From: Gammaproteobacteria bacterium
GTDB taxonomy: Bacteria; Pseudomonadota; Gammaproteobacteria; Enterobacterales; Alteromonadaceae
Assembly (NCBI GenBank): GCA_027484495.1
Contig: JAIXSW010000283.1
Coordinates: 1 to 16,619 of the forward strand
Direction: 5' to 3'
DNA length: 16,619 bases
The notes beneath the pieces are model-generated. The model saw only the letters and a program-made list of their open reading frames with translations, was not told where the DNA came from and did not search any database. Below, one piece after another: positions 8,036 through 13,953 of this stretch; the first letter of the stretch is position 1; the number at the start of each line of letters is the position of its first letter. The position numbers and the translations under genes are program-made.

Positions 8036-8065
8036 TCCAGTCTGTGATGACTGATGTTTAGAGGA

Positions 8066-8091
8066 ACAAACCCCGCAGTCGCGGGGTTTGT
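8066..8091. terminator. Bidirectional terminator between rmf and fabA
   Basis: An 11-bp perfect stem ACAAACCCCGC / GCGGGGTTTGT with a 4-nt loop (8077-8080) sits in the gap between the convergent rmf and fabA genes. T-rich DNA follows the stem on both strands, so it can end transcription from either side. Confidence 0.85.
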
Positions 8092-8115
8092 CGTTTCAGG
8101 CTTTTGCGATATTGC

Positions 8116-8628
8116 TTAGAAGCTGGACGTATCCTGAAACAGGCCCACTTTTAATTCCTCTGCAGCGTAAATGTCACGACCATCGACACTAACCACGCCA
8201 TCGGCAATTCCCATAAAGAGCTTGCGTTTGATCACTCGTTTCATATCAATGGTGTAGGTGACTTTCTTCGCGGTTGGCAGAATTTGACCGGTGAATTTCA
8301 CTTCACCAACGCCCAGTGCCCGGCCTTTACCTGGCCCACCAGCCCAGCCGAGGAAGAAGCCAACCAGTTGCCACATCGCGTCCAGACCCAAACAACCAGG
8401 CATCACCGGATCGCCCTGGAAATGGCAGGCGAAAAACCATAAATCTGGATGGATATCAAATTCGGCCACAATCTGGCCTTTACCATATTTGCCGCCTTCC
8501 TCAGAAATGTGCAGCACCCGGTCGATCATCAGCATGTTGTCTATCGGCAGCTGGCTATTGCCAGGACCAAATAATTCACCTTTGCCACACGCGATTAATT
8601 CTTCTTTTGTAAAGCTATTCTGAGTCAT
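8116..8628 (-). CDS. fabA: 3-hydroxydecanoyl-[ACP] dehydratase/isomerase FabA
   Basis: FabA dehydrates 3-hydroxydecanoyl-ACP and isomerises the trans-2 product to cis-3-decenoyl-ACP, the branch point to unsaturated fatty acids. The 170-residue protein (172 in E. coli) is a single hotdog domain with the conserved block CHFQGDPVMPGCLGLDAMWQ. This contains the active-site pair H69 and D83 (His70/Asp84 in the E. coli enzyme). GRALGVGEVKFTGQ and LKVGLFQDTS are also family hallmarks. ATG 8628 was chosen: an in-frame TTG at 8643 adds five residues without a ribosome-binding site and breaks agreement with family length. It is monocistronic, transcribed from the promoter at 8659-8687 under predicted FadR and FabR control. 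Confidence 0.98.
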   Translation of the reverse strand: MTQNSFTKEELIACGKGELFGPGNSQLPIDNMLMIDRVLHISEEGGKYGKGQIVAEFDIHPDLWFFACHFQGDPVMPGCLGLDAMWQLVGFFLGWAGGPGKGRALGVGEVKFTGQILPTAKKVTYTIDMKRVIKRKLFMGIADGVVSVDGRDIYAAEELKVGLFQDTSSF

Positions 8629-8658
8629 GTATGTTAGGTCCAAAAAAAATGCCGGATC

Positions 8659-8687
8659 ACTTTAGCGAACAGCTGTACGCTAAACAA
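8659..8687 (-). promoter_or_regulatory. fabA promoter
   Basis: On the minus strand, -35 TTGTTT (complement of 8682-8687), a 17-bp spacer and -10 TAAAGT (complement of 8659-8664) precede fabA by about 25 nt of leader. The FabR-like palindrome fills the spacer and the FadR-like site overlaps the -35, the same geometry as I recall for E. coli fabA. Confidence 0.7.
8661..8684. promoter_or_regulatory. FabR-like operator
   Basis: A 24-bp palindrome is made of TTTAGCGAACAG (8661-8672) and CTGTACGCTAAA (8673-8684), with 11 of 12 positions symmetric. The AGCGTACA / TGTTCGCT core is the sequence type bound by FabR, the TetR-family repressor of fabA and fabB in enterobacteria. Its place between -35 and -10 implies repression by occlusion. 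Confidence 0.8.
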
Positions 8688-8699
8688 GTCCGATTAGTC
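8683..8699. promoter_or_regulatory. FadR-like operator
   Basis: On the minus strand GACTAATCGGACTTGTT (complement of 8683-8699) resembles the FadR site of the E. coli fabA promoter, sharing ATCGGACTTGTT as I remember it. It lies directly upstream of the FabR palindrome. FadR activates fabA in E. coli when long-chain acyl-CoA is low. I infer the same here. Confidence 0.65.
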
Positions 8700-8787
8700 G
8701 CTTTCTACACAGGGAACAGATTAATTTCATCATGCGTCAGTCAGATGACACCTCGTTCCCGTCACAGATCAAAGAGAAACGTCGCAA

Positions 8788-9045
8788 ATGAGCAAGCCAG
8801 ACCAGACCCCGCTCAGTAATGCACAAAAACAGCAACGCTACCGCGAGAAACAACGCCAGTCGGGGAAAAAGGAACTGCGTGGTTATCTGACGCCCGAAGC
8901 GCTGACCTGTTATCAGGAAATAGTGGATAAAACCGAATGGAATGACAGCCTGTTGCTGAGCAACGCGATCCGCCTGATGTATGCGGCGCATAAACTCGGG
9001 CAAGTGGGGTTGTTAAATAGCTGGTTAAACGAACATAAACGCTAA
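8788..9045 (+). CDS. Small hypothetical protein, possible ribbon-helix-helix DNA-binding fold
   Basis: This 85-residue protein is not assigned to a named family. The N-terminus is rich in Lys, Arg and Gln (NAQKQQRYREKQRQSGKK, residues 11-28). It is followed by a short predicted strand (ELRGYL, 29-34), a helix (about 36-48) and a second helix (about 52-65, NDSLLLSNAIRLMY). A basic arm followed by strand-helix-helix with a polar turn is the layout of ribbon-helix-helix regulators, so a DNA-binding role is plausible but unproven. The start ATG is preceded by AAAGAGA. It is divergent from fabA across 159 nt that hold the FadR and FabR sites. The next gene (QueD-like) has its own promoter 12 nt after the stop. 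Confidence 0.7.
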   Translation: MSKPDQTPLSNAQKQQRYREKQRQSGKKELRGYLTPEALTCYQEIVDKTEWNDSLLLSNAIRLMYAAHKLGQVGLLNSWLNEHKR

Positions 9046-9057
9046 ACAGCGCAAATT

Positions 9058-9087
9058 GTGACATCTGCAGTGGTTCTGCCCTATAAT
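9058..9087 (+). promoter_or_regulatory. Sigma-70 promoter of the QueD-like gene
   Basis: The -35 GTGACA (9058-9063, 5/6 match), an 18-bp spacer and a perfect -10 TATAAT (9082-9087) give a leader of about 25 nt before ATG 9118. This is one of the strongest promoter matches in the window. Confidence 0.75.
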
Positions 9088-9117
9088 GCCATCCCTTTTT
9101 CTGCCATAGGTGTTGTG

Positions 9118-9972
9118 ATGATCCTGTTTGTCCGCGATTTAACTGTCATCGATTTCTCTTACCTGTGTCCGCAGCGTGGCCTGCTTGGTGAGAGCTTTAT
9201 CGTTGATGTCGAACTGCACGGCGGCTTGGATGCCACTTCCATGGTGCTGGATTTTGCGCACGTCAAAAAACTGATCAAAAAAGCCATCGACAACCTGGTC
9301 GATCATAAACTGGCATACCCGGCGCTGAACCCGGCGATCCGTTGCAGCCAAATCGATCAAACAGAGTTACTGCAAATGGACAGCGATCGCGGGCCAATCC
9401 AGATTGCATCACCAGCAGAAGCGCACGTGGCGATCCCAGCGCTGCAAATTACCGAACTGAGCCTGACTGAATTCCTGCAGCAACAAATTAAGCCGCTGTT
9501 GCCGGCTAATGTTGAGCAGCTCAATTTTGTGCTCAGACCGGAAAAATCGAATGGCTTTTATTACCACTACAGCCATGGCCTGAAAAAACACGACGGCAAC
9601 TGCCAGCGCATTGCGCATGGTCATCGCTCCACCATCGAAATTTATCAACACAATATGTTGAGCCCGCGGCTGAATAAACTGTGGAGTGAACGCTGGAGCG
9701 ATATCTACCTGGGTACTGCCGAAGATCAGGTCAGTGCCGGCAGCTGCCAGTGGGTTCAGCCGCAGCCAGACAGCCATTTTTTCCGCTATCAGGCGCCACA
9801 AGGCTGGTTTGAGATCGCCTTACCGGTTGCTCATTGCGAGATTGTCCCTTGTGACACCACAGTGGAATGTCTGGCGGAATATATCGCGGGCTGTTTAAAA
9901 GCAATGGAGAATGCGCCATACAAAGTCGTCGCGTATGAAGGCGTCGGCAAGGGCGCCATTGCTTTTGCCTAA
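9118..9972 (+). CDS. Two-domain 6-pyruvoyl-tetrahydropterin / 6-carboxytetrahydropterin synthase-like protein
   Basis: This 284-residue protein looks like two tandem PTPS/QueD-fold domains. The N-terminal domain has the strand-helix pattern FSYL...GESFIVDVELHG...SMVLDFAHVKK and the D62-H63 pair of the usual LDH motif, but lacks the zinc histidines. The C-terminal domain has H153, C162, H167 and H169 (SHGL...GNCQRIAHGHR), spaced like the three zinc ligands and catalytic Cys of QueD (H16, C27, H31, H33 in E. coli). It then has E250 (TTVE) and E274 in YEGVGKGA. Standard QueD is about 120 residues. The substrate may be a pterin, but membership of queuosine synthesis is not shown: no other queuosine gene is nearby. 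ATG 9118 follows TAGGTG and lies downstream of the promoter. An in-frame GTG at 9058 is inside the -35 and is rejected. Confidence 0.85.
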   Translation: MILFVRDLTVIDFSYLCPQRGLLGESFIVDVELHGGLDATSMVLDFAHVKKLIKKAIDNLVDHKLAYPALNPAIRCSQIDQTELLQMDSDRGPIQIASPAEAHVAIPALQITELSLTEFLQQQIKPLLPANVEQLNFVLRPEKSNGFYYHYSHGLKKHDGNCQRIAHGHRSTIEIYQHNMLSPRLNKLWSERWSDIYLGTAEDQVSAGSCQWVQPQPDSHFFRYQAPQGWFEIALPVAHCEIVPCDTTVECLAEYIAGCLKAMENAPYKVVAYEGVGKGAIAFA

Positions 9973-9996
9973 GTGATGCCAAATGCTAGTCAAAAC

Positions 9997-10025
9997 AAAG
10001 CCCGCATTCAACGCGGGCTTTTTTT
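9997..10025. terminator. Bidirectional terminator between the QueD-like gene and the M61 peptidase
   Basis: A 9-bp stem AAAGCCCGC / GCGGGCTTT (9997-10005 and 10013-10021) with a 7-nt loop is followed by a T run to 10025. On the opposite strand the stem is followed by TTTGTTTTG. It serves two convergent genes, and the M61 stop codon overlaps its edge. Confidence 0.9.
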
Positions 10026-11844
10026 ATGCTGACACTGTGCCGCTTTGGTCTGTCACTTCCTGTTGCGGCCATGGAATGCCAGGCCAGGCTGTACGCTGTG
10101 ACAACGGTTTTAACACAGCGACTGTGGCGGCGGCTGGTGACAAAGTCAGGTCAAGCTGCAACAAACGTTGTTGGCGGAACAGATGGCATTGCAGCACATC
10201 GCCGACGCTGGCGCGGCTCAATAGTTGTTTCAGTGTACTTTCACTGGCCTTGAGACCTTGGACGGCAATCAACAGATCACCACTGCTAAAGCCGGCCTGA
10301 TGCGCTGCGGTGCCATTGCGAACCACGGTCAGCTTCAGGCCTTCCGCGACGCCTTCAAACAGAAAACCGGGTTCTGCTGAGGGCAATGACAGCGACTTGT
10401 CGCCGCTGAGGTCTAATGGATGTTCCGGCTGGCGCCAGCTCAAATGTATGCCGAAGATTTCTGCCGCGCGCGCCAACGGCAATGTTGCCGCGGAATTCAC
10501 CCAAGTCTGCACTGTTGCCACCAGCGCATCAGACTGACTATACGACGCCAGTACAGCAAAGAACGTCGAGTCCTCGCTGCCACTTTCCGGCGCGCCATAT
10601 TGCTGCCAGCAGCGCTGCATCAGGCCATCGAGCGTCAGGCCGAGTGCATGGAGTTCGGCATCGAGGCAAAACGCCAGCAGTGCGCCTTTGGCATAATAAC
10701 TGACTATCGCATTGGCGGCATTTTCATCCTGACGGTAGAACCGCGTCCAGGCGTTGAAGCTGCTGTCGGCCAGACTTTGCCGGGTATTCGCCGGTGCCCG
10801 TTCCAGCCGGCTGATAGTTTTAGCCAGACCTGTCAAGTATTGTTCCAGACTGAGCTTACCGGTACGTAATAAACTTAAGTCGTCATAATATGAAGTGAAA
10901 CCTTCATAGAGCCACAGTTGCGTGCTGTATTGTTCGCCAGCCAGTTGATAGTCGAGGTATGGCGCAGGACGCGCCCGTTTGACCCACCAGGTATGGAAAT
11001 ATTCGTGGCTGCACAGCGCGAGGAAATTCTGATACTCCTCAGTGTATTCCTGCGGTAATCGGGGATTGGGCAGGTCAAACCGGTTGCACAGCAATAAAGT
11101 CGAGTTGCGATGTTCCAGGCCGCCGTAGCCGTTGTCTACGACCCAGGTCAGAAACCAATATTCGGTTAAATCAGCGGGCAGGGCGCCAAATACTTGTCGC
11201 TGTGCCTGGCACAGCGGCAACAGATCTGCGGCAATACGCTGGCTGTCGGTGGCCACTGCACCGCAAAGCACCAAATGGTGTGGGATACCGTCTACGTCAA
11301 AACTGGCGATATCCAACACGCCAGCCAGTAACGGGCTGTCAATCAGCTGCGCATAGCTATTGGCCAGATAATCACCAAACGCCAGCGCTGCGGTAGTTGC
11401 GCTGCGGGGTAATCCGGTGGCGAGTTGCCAGTGCGTCGGAGCCTGACCGCGCGCGATACTGATGTGTTGCGGCTGCAGTTCCAGACCTTGTACCTGCAGA
11501 CAAGTAGCGGCCGGATTAATCACGGCAATGTCGCTGCTGAGAAAATTTGCCCGCACCGAAAGGTCAAAAGCGTATACCCGGTAGCGCACGGTCACCGGCA
11601 GCTGCCCCGGCGTTAGCGACCAGCGCTGTTTGTCCAGCTGTGTGAGCGGTAATGCGCCATCAGCGTCTTCGGCGCGAATATCGAGTAAGTGGCGGGCAAA
11701 ATCCCGAATCATGTAAGAGCCCGGGATCCAGGCGGGTAACGCCAAGACCACTGTTTGTTGTGGCTGTGGCGCAAAATTAATAGTCACATCAATATAATGG
11801 CCGGCTAAATCTGCCAGTTCCAGCTGGTAACGGACTTCAGTCAT
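10024..11844 (-). CDS. M61-family zinc metallopeptidase with C-terminal PDZ domain
   Basis: This 606-residue metallopeptidase of the glycyl aminopeptidase (M61) family has an N-terminal beta domain (about 1-170, with the family block PAWIPGSYMIRDFARH). The catalytic domain contains NGYGGLEH, the zinc motif H280-E-Y-F-H284 followed by TWWVKRARP, and the third ligand E314 in WLYEGFTSYY. A PDZ domain (about 493-560, GTAAHQAGFSSGDLLIAVQG) follows. No signal peptide is seen, so it is probably cytosolic. Physiological substrates of bacterial M61 enzymes are poorly known; members prefer N-terminal Gly or Ala. ATG 11844 is chosen because AGGAAG lies 8 nt upstream; earlier in-frame starts would run through the promoter and into hinT. 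Divergent from hinT across 66 nt. Confidence 0.93.
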   Translation of the reverse strand: MTEVRYQLELADLAGHYIDVTINFAPQPQQTVVLALPAWIPGSYMIRDFARHLLDIRAEDADGALPLTQLDKQRWSLTPGQLPVTVRYRVYAFDLSVRANFLSSDIAVINPAATCLQVQGLELQPQHISIARGQAPTHWQLATGLPRSATTAALAFGDYLANSYAQLIDSPLLAGVLDIASFDVDGIPHHLVLCGAVATDSQRIAADLLPLCQAQRQVFGALPADLTEYWFLTWVVDNGYGGLEHRNSTLLLCNRFDLPNPRLPQEYTEEYQNFLALCSHEYFHTWWVKRARPAPYLDYQLAGEQYSTQLWLYEGFTSYYDDLSLLRTGKLSLEQYLTGLAKTISRLERAPANTRQSLADSSFNAWTRFYRQDENAANAIVSYYAKGALLAFCLDAELHALGLTLDGLMQRCWQQYGAPESGSEDSTFFAVLASYSQSDALVATVQTWVNSAATLPLARAAEIFGIHLSWRQPEHPLDLSGDKSLSLPSAEPGFLFEGVAEGLKLTVVRNGTAAHQAGFSSGDLLIAVQGLKASESTLKQLLSRASVGDVLQCHLFRQQRLLQLDLTLSPAAATVAVLKPLSQRTAWPGIPWPQQEVTDQSGTVSA

Positions 11845-11875
11845 CACATATACTTCCTGCATCCTGTTTTGTCGG

Positions 11876-11883
11876 ATTATAAC
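11876..11883. promoter_or_regulatory. Overlapping divergent -10 elements for the M61 peptidase and hinT
   Basis: The stretch ATTATAAC contains a perfect minus-strand -10 TATAAT (complement of 11876-11881, reading GTTATAATC) and a plus-strand TATAAC (11878-11883). No strong -35 is seen on either side. Predicted leaders are about 20-25 nt for both genes, so one symmetric element may fire both ways. Confidence 0.5.
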
Positions 11884-11910
11884 GCCGACGCCACGCAATA
11901 AGGAGTTGAA

Positions 11911-12261
11911 ATGGCACAAGAAACGATTTTCAGTAAAATAATCCGTCGTGAGATCCCGGCAGAAGTGTTGTACCAGGACGAACTGGTCACCGCTTTTCGC
12001 GACATCCACCCACGGGCTCCAACTCATATCCTGATCGTACCGAACGTATTAATTCCAACCGCGAATGATGTAGAAGCGGAGCATGAAGCTGCGCTTGGCC
12101 GGTTGTTTACCGTTGCGCGCAAACTAGCGGCTGAAGCCGGCATTGCCCAGAACGGCTACCGGTTGATTGTCAATTGCAATGAACACGGTGGACAAGAAGT
12201 GTTTCATCTCCATATGCATCTGGTGGGTGGGAAGGCACTTGGCCCGATGCTGGCGCGCTGA
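11911..12261 (+). CDS. hinT: Histidine triad purine nucleoside phosphoramidase HinT
   Basis: HinT hydrolyses adenosine 5'-phosphoramidates and lysyl-adenylate in the cytosol. The 116-residue protein (119 in E. coli) starts MAQETIFSKIIRREIPAEV and ends with the histidine triad H99-L-H101-M-H103 followed by LVGGKALGPMLAR. The nucleotide-binding histidine segment HILIVPN and the NGYRLIVN(C)NEHGGQEV block are also present. An AAGGAG ribosome-binding site is 5 nt from ATG 11911. The gene appears monocistronic and divergent from the M61 peptidase. The C-terminal tail after the triad, which shapes substrate preference in E. coli HinT, is of normal length. Confidence 0.96.
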   Translation: MAQETIFSKIIRREIPAEVLYQDELVTAFRDIHPRAPTHILIVPNVLIPTANDVEAEHEAALGRLFTVARKLAAEAGIAQNGYRLIVNCNEHGGQEVFHLHMHLVGGKALGPMLAR

Positions 12262-12277
12262 TTGAACTGTATTTTTG

Positions 12278-12306
12278 CTGGCAATATGCCGTGCATTCAC
12301 TACAAT
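12278..12306 (+). promoter_or_regulatory. Promoter of the acyl-CoA thioesterase gene
   Basis: CTGGCA (12278-12283, 4/6), a 17-bp spacer and TACAAT (12301-12306, 5/6) are followed by GCGCGG and then a leader of about 35-40 nt. It lies right after hinT, and no terminator was seen in the gap, so readthrough from hinT is also possible. Confidence 0.5.
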
Positions 12307-12349
12307 GCGCGGCCTTTACAAGACAGCGGCAACAGAATGGAGAGCAATG

Positions 12350-12748
12350 ATGATGAATGAAGCGCAAGTGGCAGTGCGGATAGAACAAGCGGTAACCCGC
12401 GTCACTAAAACAGTATTTCCTGGCCGCACCAACCATCACAACACCTTGTTTGGTGGCGAGGCTCTGGCCTGGATGGATGAAGCTGCGTTTATCGCCGCTA
12501 CCCGTTTTTGCCGCAAACCACTGGTCACTGTATGTTCTGACCGGGTGGATTTTAAGGAATCGATCCCTGCAGGTAGCATTATTGAGCTGGTTGCGCGGAT
12601 TGAACACGTAGGCCGCACCAGTATCCGCGTCAATGTCGATATTTTTGTCGAAGATATGTACAGCGACGATCAACACCGCGCGATCTCCGGCTCATTTACT
12701 TTTGTCGCCCTGGGGCCTGATCGCAAACCAACCCCGGTTCTGAGCTGA
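12350..12748 (+). CDS. Hotdog-fold acyl-CoA thioesterase (YciA/YkhA-like)
   Basis: This single 4HBT/hotdog domain of about 132 residues hydrolyses acyl-CoA to free acid and CoA. The family signature is clear: VFPGRTNHHNTLFGGEALAWMDEAAFIAA, with the Asn-His-His-x-Thr-Leu-Phe-Gly-Gly entry and the conserved Asp of the hot-dog helix. VCSDRVDFKESIPAGSIIELVARIEHVGRTSIRV and FTFVALGPDRKP follow. It is closest to short- to medium-chain acyl-CoA thioesterases of the YciA/YkhA group; the chain length preferred cannot be read. There are three consecutive ATG codons (12347, 12350, 12353). The GGAGAG site at 12339-12344 is best spaced for the second or third, so the exact start is uncertain by one codon. 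It has no signal peptide. Confidence 0.92.
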   Translation: MMNEAQVAVRIEQAVTRVTKTVFPGRTNHHNTLFGGEALAWMDEAAFIAATRFCRKPLVTVCSDRVDFKESIPAGSIIELVARIEHVGRTSIRVNVDIFVEDMYSDDQHRAISGSFTFVALGPDRKPTPVLS

Positions 12749-12819
12749 CCTGCATTCGCCAACGCTGCGACTAACAGGCGCTGAGGCGGGTTTAACGCCG
12801 GTTATCCTGACAGCAGCTT

Positions 12820-12828
12820 TGGTATAAT
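12820..12828 (+). promoter_or_regulatory. Extended -10 promoter of the two-component pair
   Basis: TGGTATAAT (12820-12828) is a perfect -10 hexamer with the TGn extension. The -35 region is poor. It lies about 30 nt before the proposed TTG start of the kinase, so the leader is short. Confidence 0.6.
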
Positions 12829-12858
12829 CGGCCTCCCGATACCCATGGATATCCGTCC

Positions 12859-13953
12859 TTGCTCCGAATTCTGGAAGACCGCCACCGTCAGTTTTGGTTA
12901 TTGCACAGTCTTGGATGGCTGGGTTTTGCCTTGGTTGCGTTTCTCGGCTCATTATTTCAGGAGATGCGAGACGCTTATCTGCTGGTCGTAGCGCTGGATG
13001 CCTACGCCGGCTGGTTGTTAACCATTCCGCTGCGTTACCTGTATCAGCGTATCCGCAGTTTTCATCCGGCGGCGCTGATTGGGTCCGTGTTGCTGGCGTC
13101 GCTGGTGACCGCCGCCTGCTGGTCAGTGATTAAAAATTTCAATTACTGGGAAATATACCGGCATGGTTTTCGGCCAAAAGACTGGCTGCAATATCTGGAA
13201 CAAACGCCGGTCAGTTTTTATGTGATGCTGAGCTGGAGCGGCTTGTATTTTGGCGTGCGGTATTATCAAAGTCTGCAGCAGGAAAAACAAAAGCTGCTGA
13301 CCGCGTCGAATAAGGCGCACGAAGCGCAGTTAAAAATGCTGCGTTATCAGCTCAATCCCCATTTTCTGTTTAATACACTCAATGCAATATCGACATTGGT
13401 CATGCTCGGTGAGGCTGATACCGCCAATAAAATGCTCAGTCGTTTGAGTGATTTCCTGCGTTATTCGTTATACAAAGACCCGATCAAAAAAGTGCCGTTG
13501 CAACAAGAGTTACATGCAGCTTCTTTGTATCTGGAAATCGAAAAAGTCCGGTTTTCTGAACGGCTGACGATTGAATATGATATTGCCGACAACACTGAAC
13601 AAGCACTGGTCCCGAGCCTGATTTTGCAGCCTCTGGTTGAAAATGCCATTAAATATGCGGTAGCCAGACAGGCTGCCGGTGGTCTGGTCGCGATAAAAGC
13701 ACGTAAGTTCGGTCATGATTTATTGATTGAGGTAGCGGATAACGGCCCGGGAATGCCAATTGATGCCGGTCTGCCGAAAGAAAATAGCGGTCTTGGCCTG
13801 GTGAATACCCGTGAGCGGCTGGCCGCATTGTACGACAAGAATTTTTCGCTGGTGCTGACGCATAATCAGCCGCAAGGCGTCAAAGTGAACATCCGGATCC
13901 CGTTTGAGGTGGAAGAAACTGATGAAGAACATTCTGAGAGTCATCGTCGTTGA
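12859..13953 (+). CDS. LytS/YehU-type sensor histidine kinase
   Basis: This is a membrane-bound kinase of 364 residues. The N-terminal third has about four hydrophobic segments (about 13-33, 38-60, 70-90 and 115-135) with short loops and no large extracytoplasmic sensor domain. A short coiled coil (QQEKQKLLTASNKAHEAQLK) then leads to the His_kinase box LRYQLNPHFLFNTLNAIS with phospho-acceptor H168. The HATPase_c domain has LVENAIKYA (N262), ADNGPGMP (D294-G296) and the G-box SGLGLVNTRERL (from about 309). The proposed start is TTG 12859: no in-frame ATG or GTG precedes it, and starting at the next Met (residue 36) would delete the first membrane segment. Its end overlaps the regulator gene by 32 nt, showing a co-translated pair. 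Signal unknown. Confidence 0.9.
   Translation: MLRILEDRHRQFWLLHSLGWLGFALVAFLGSLFQEMRDAYLLVVALDAYAGWLLTIPLRYLYQRIRSFHPAALIGSVLLASLVTAACWSVIKNFNYWEIYRHGFRPKDWLQYLEQTPVSFYVMLSWSGLYFGVRYYQSLQQEKQKLLTASNKAHEAQLKMLRYQLNPHFLFNTLNAISTLVMLGEADTANKMLSRLSDFLRYSLYKDPIKKVPLQQELHAASLYLEIEKVRFSERLTIEYDIADNTEQALVPSLILQPLVENAIKYAVARQAAGGLVAIKARKFGHDLLIEVADNGPGMPIDAGLPKENSGLGLVNTRERLAALYDKNFSLVLTHNQPQGVKVNIRIPFEVEETDEEHSESHRR

Noticed and set aside
8629..8643. TTG 8643 as start of fabA
   Set aside because: It is a rare start codon preceded by a run of T on the coding strand, with no ribosome-binding site; ATG 8628 gives the usual family length.
9058..9117. GTG 9058 start for the QueD-like gene, 20 residues longer
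   Set aside because: The segment is occupied by a near-consensus promoter, so it would not be in the transcript; MILFVRDLTVIDF is a natural N-terminus.
11845..12027. N-terminal extension of the M61 peptidase by 61 residues
   Set aside because: It would overlap hinT by more than 100 nt on the opposite strand and cover the divergent promoter; the extra residues do not resemble the family.
12170..12676. Antisense open frame of 168 codons over hinT and the thioesterase
   Set aside because: It lies opposite two clear genes and their promoter, with no recognisable motif.
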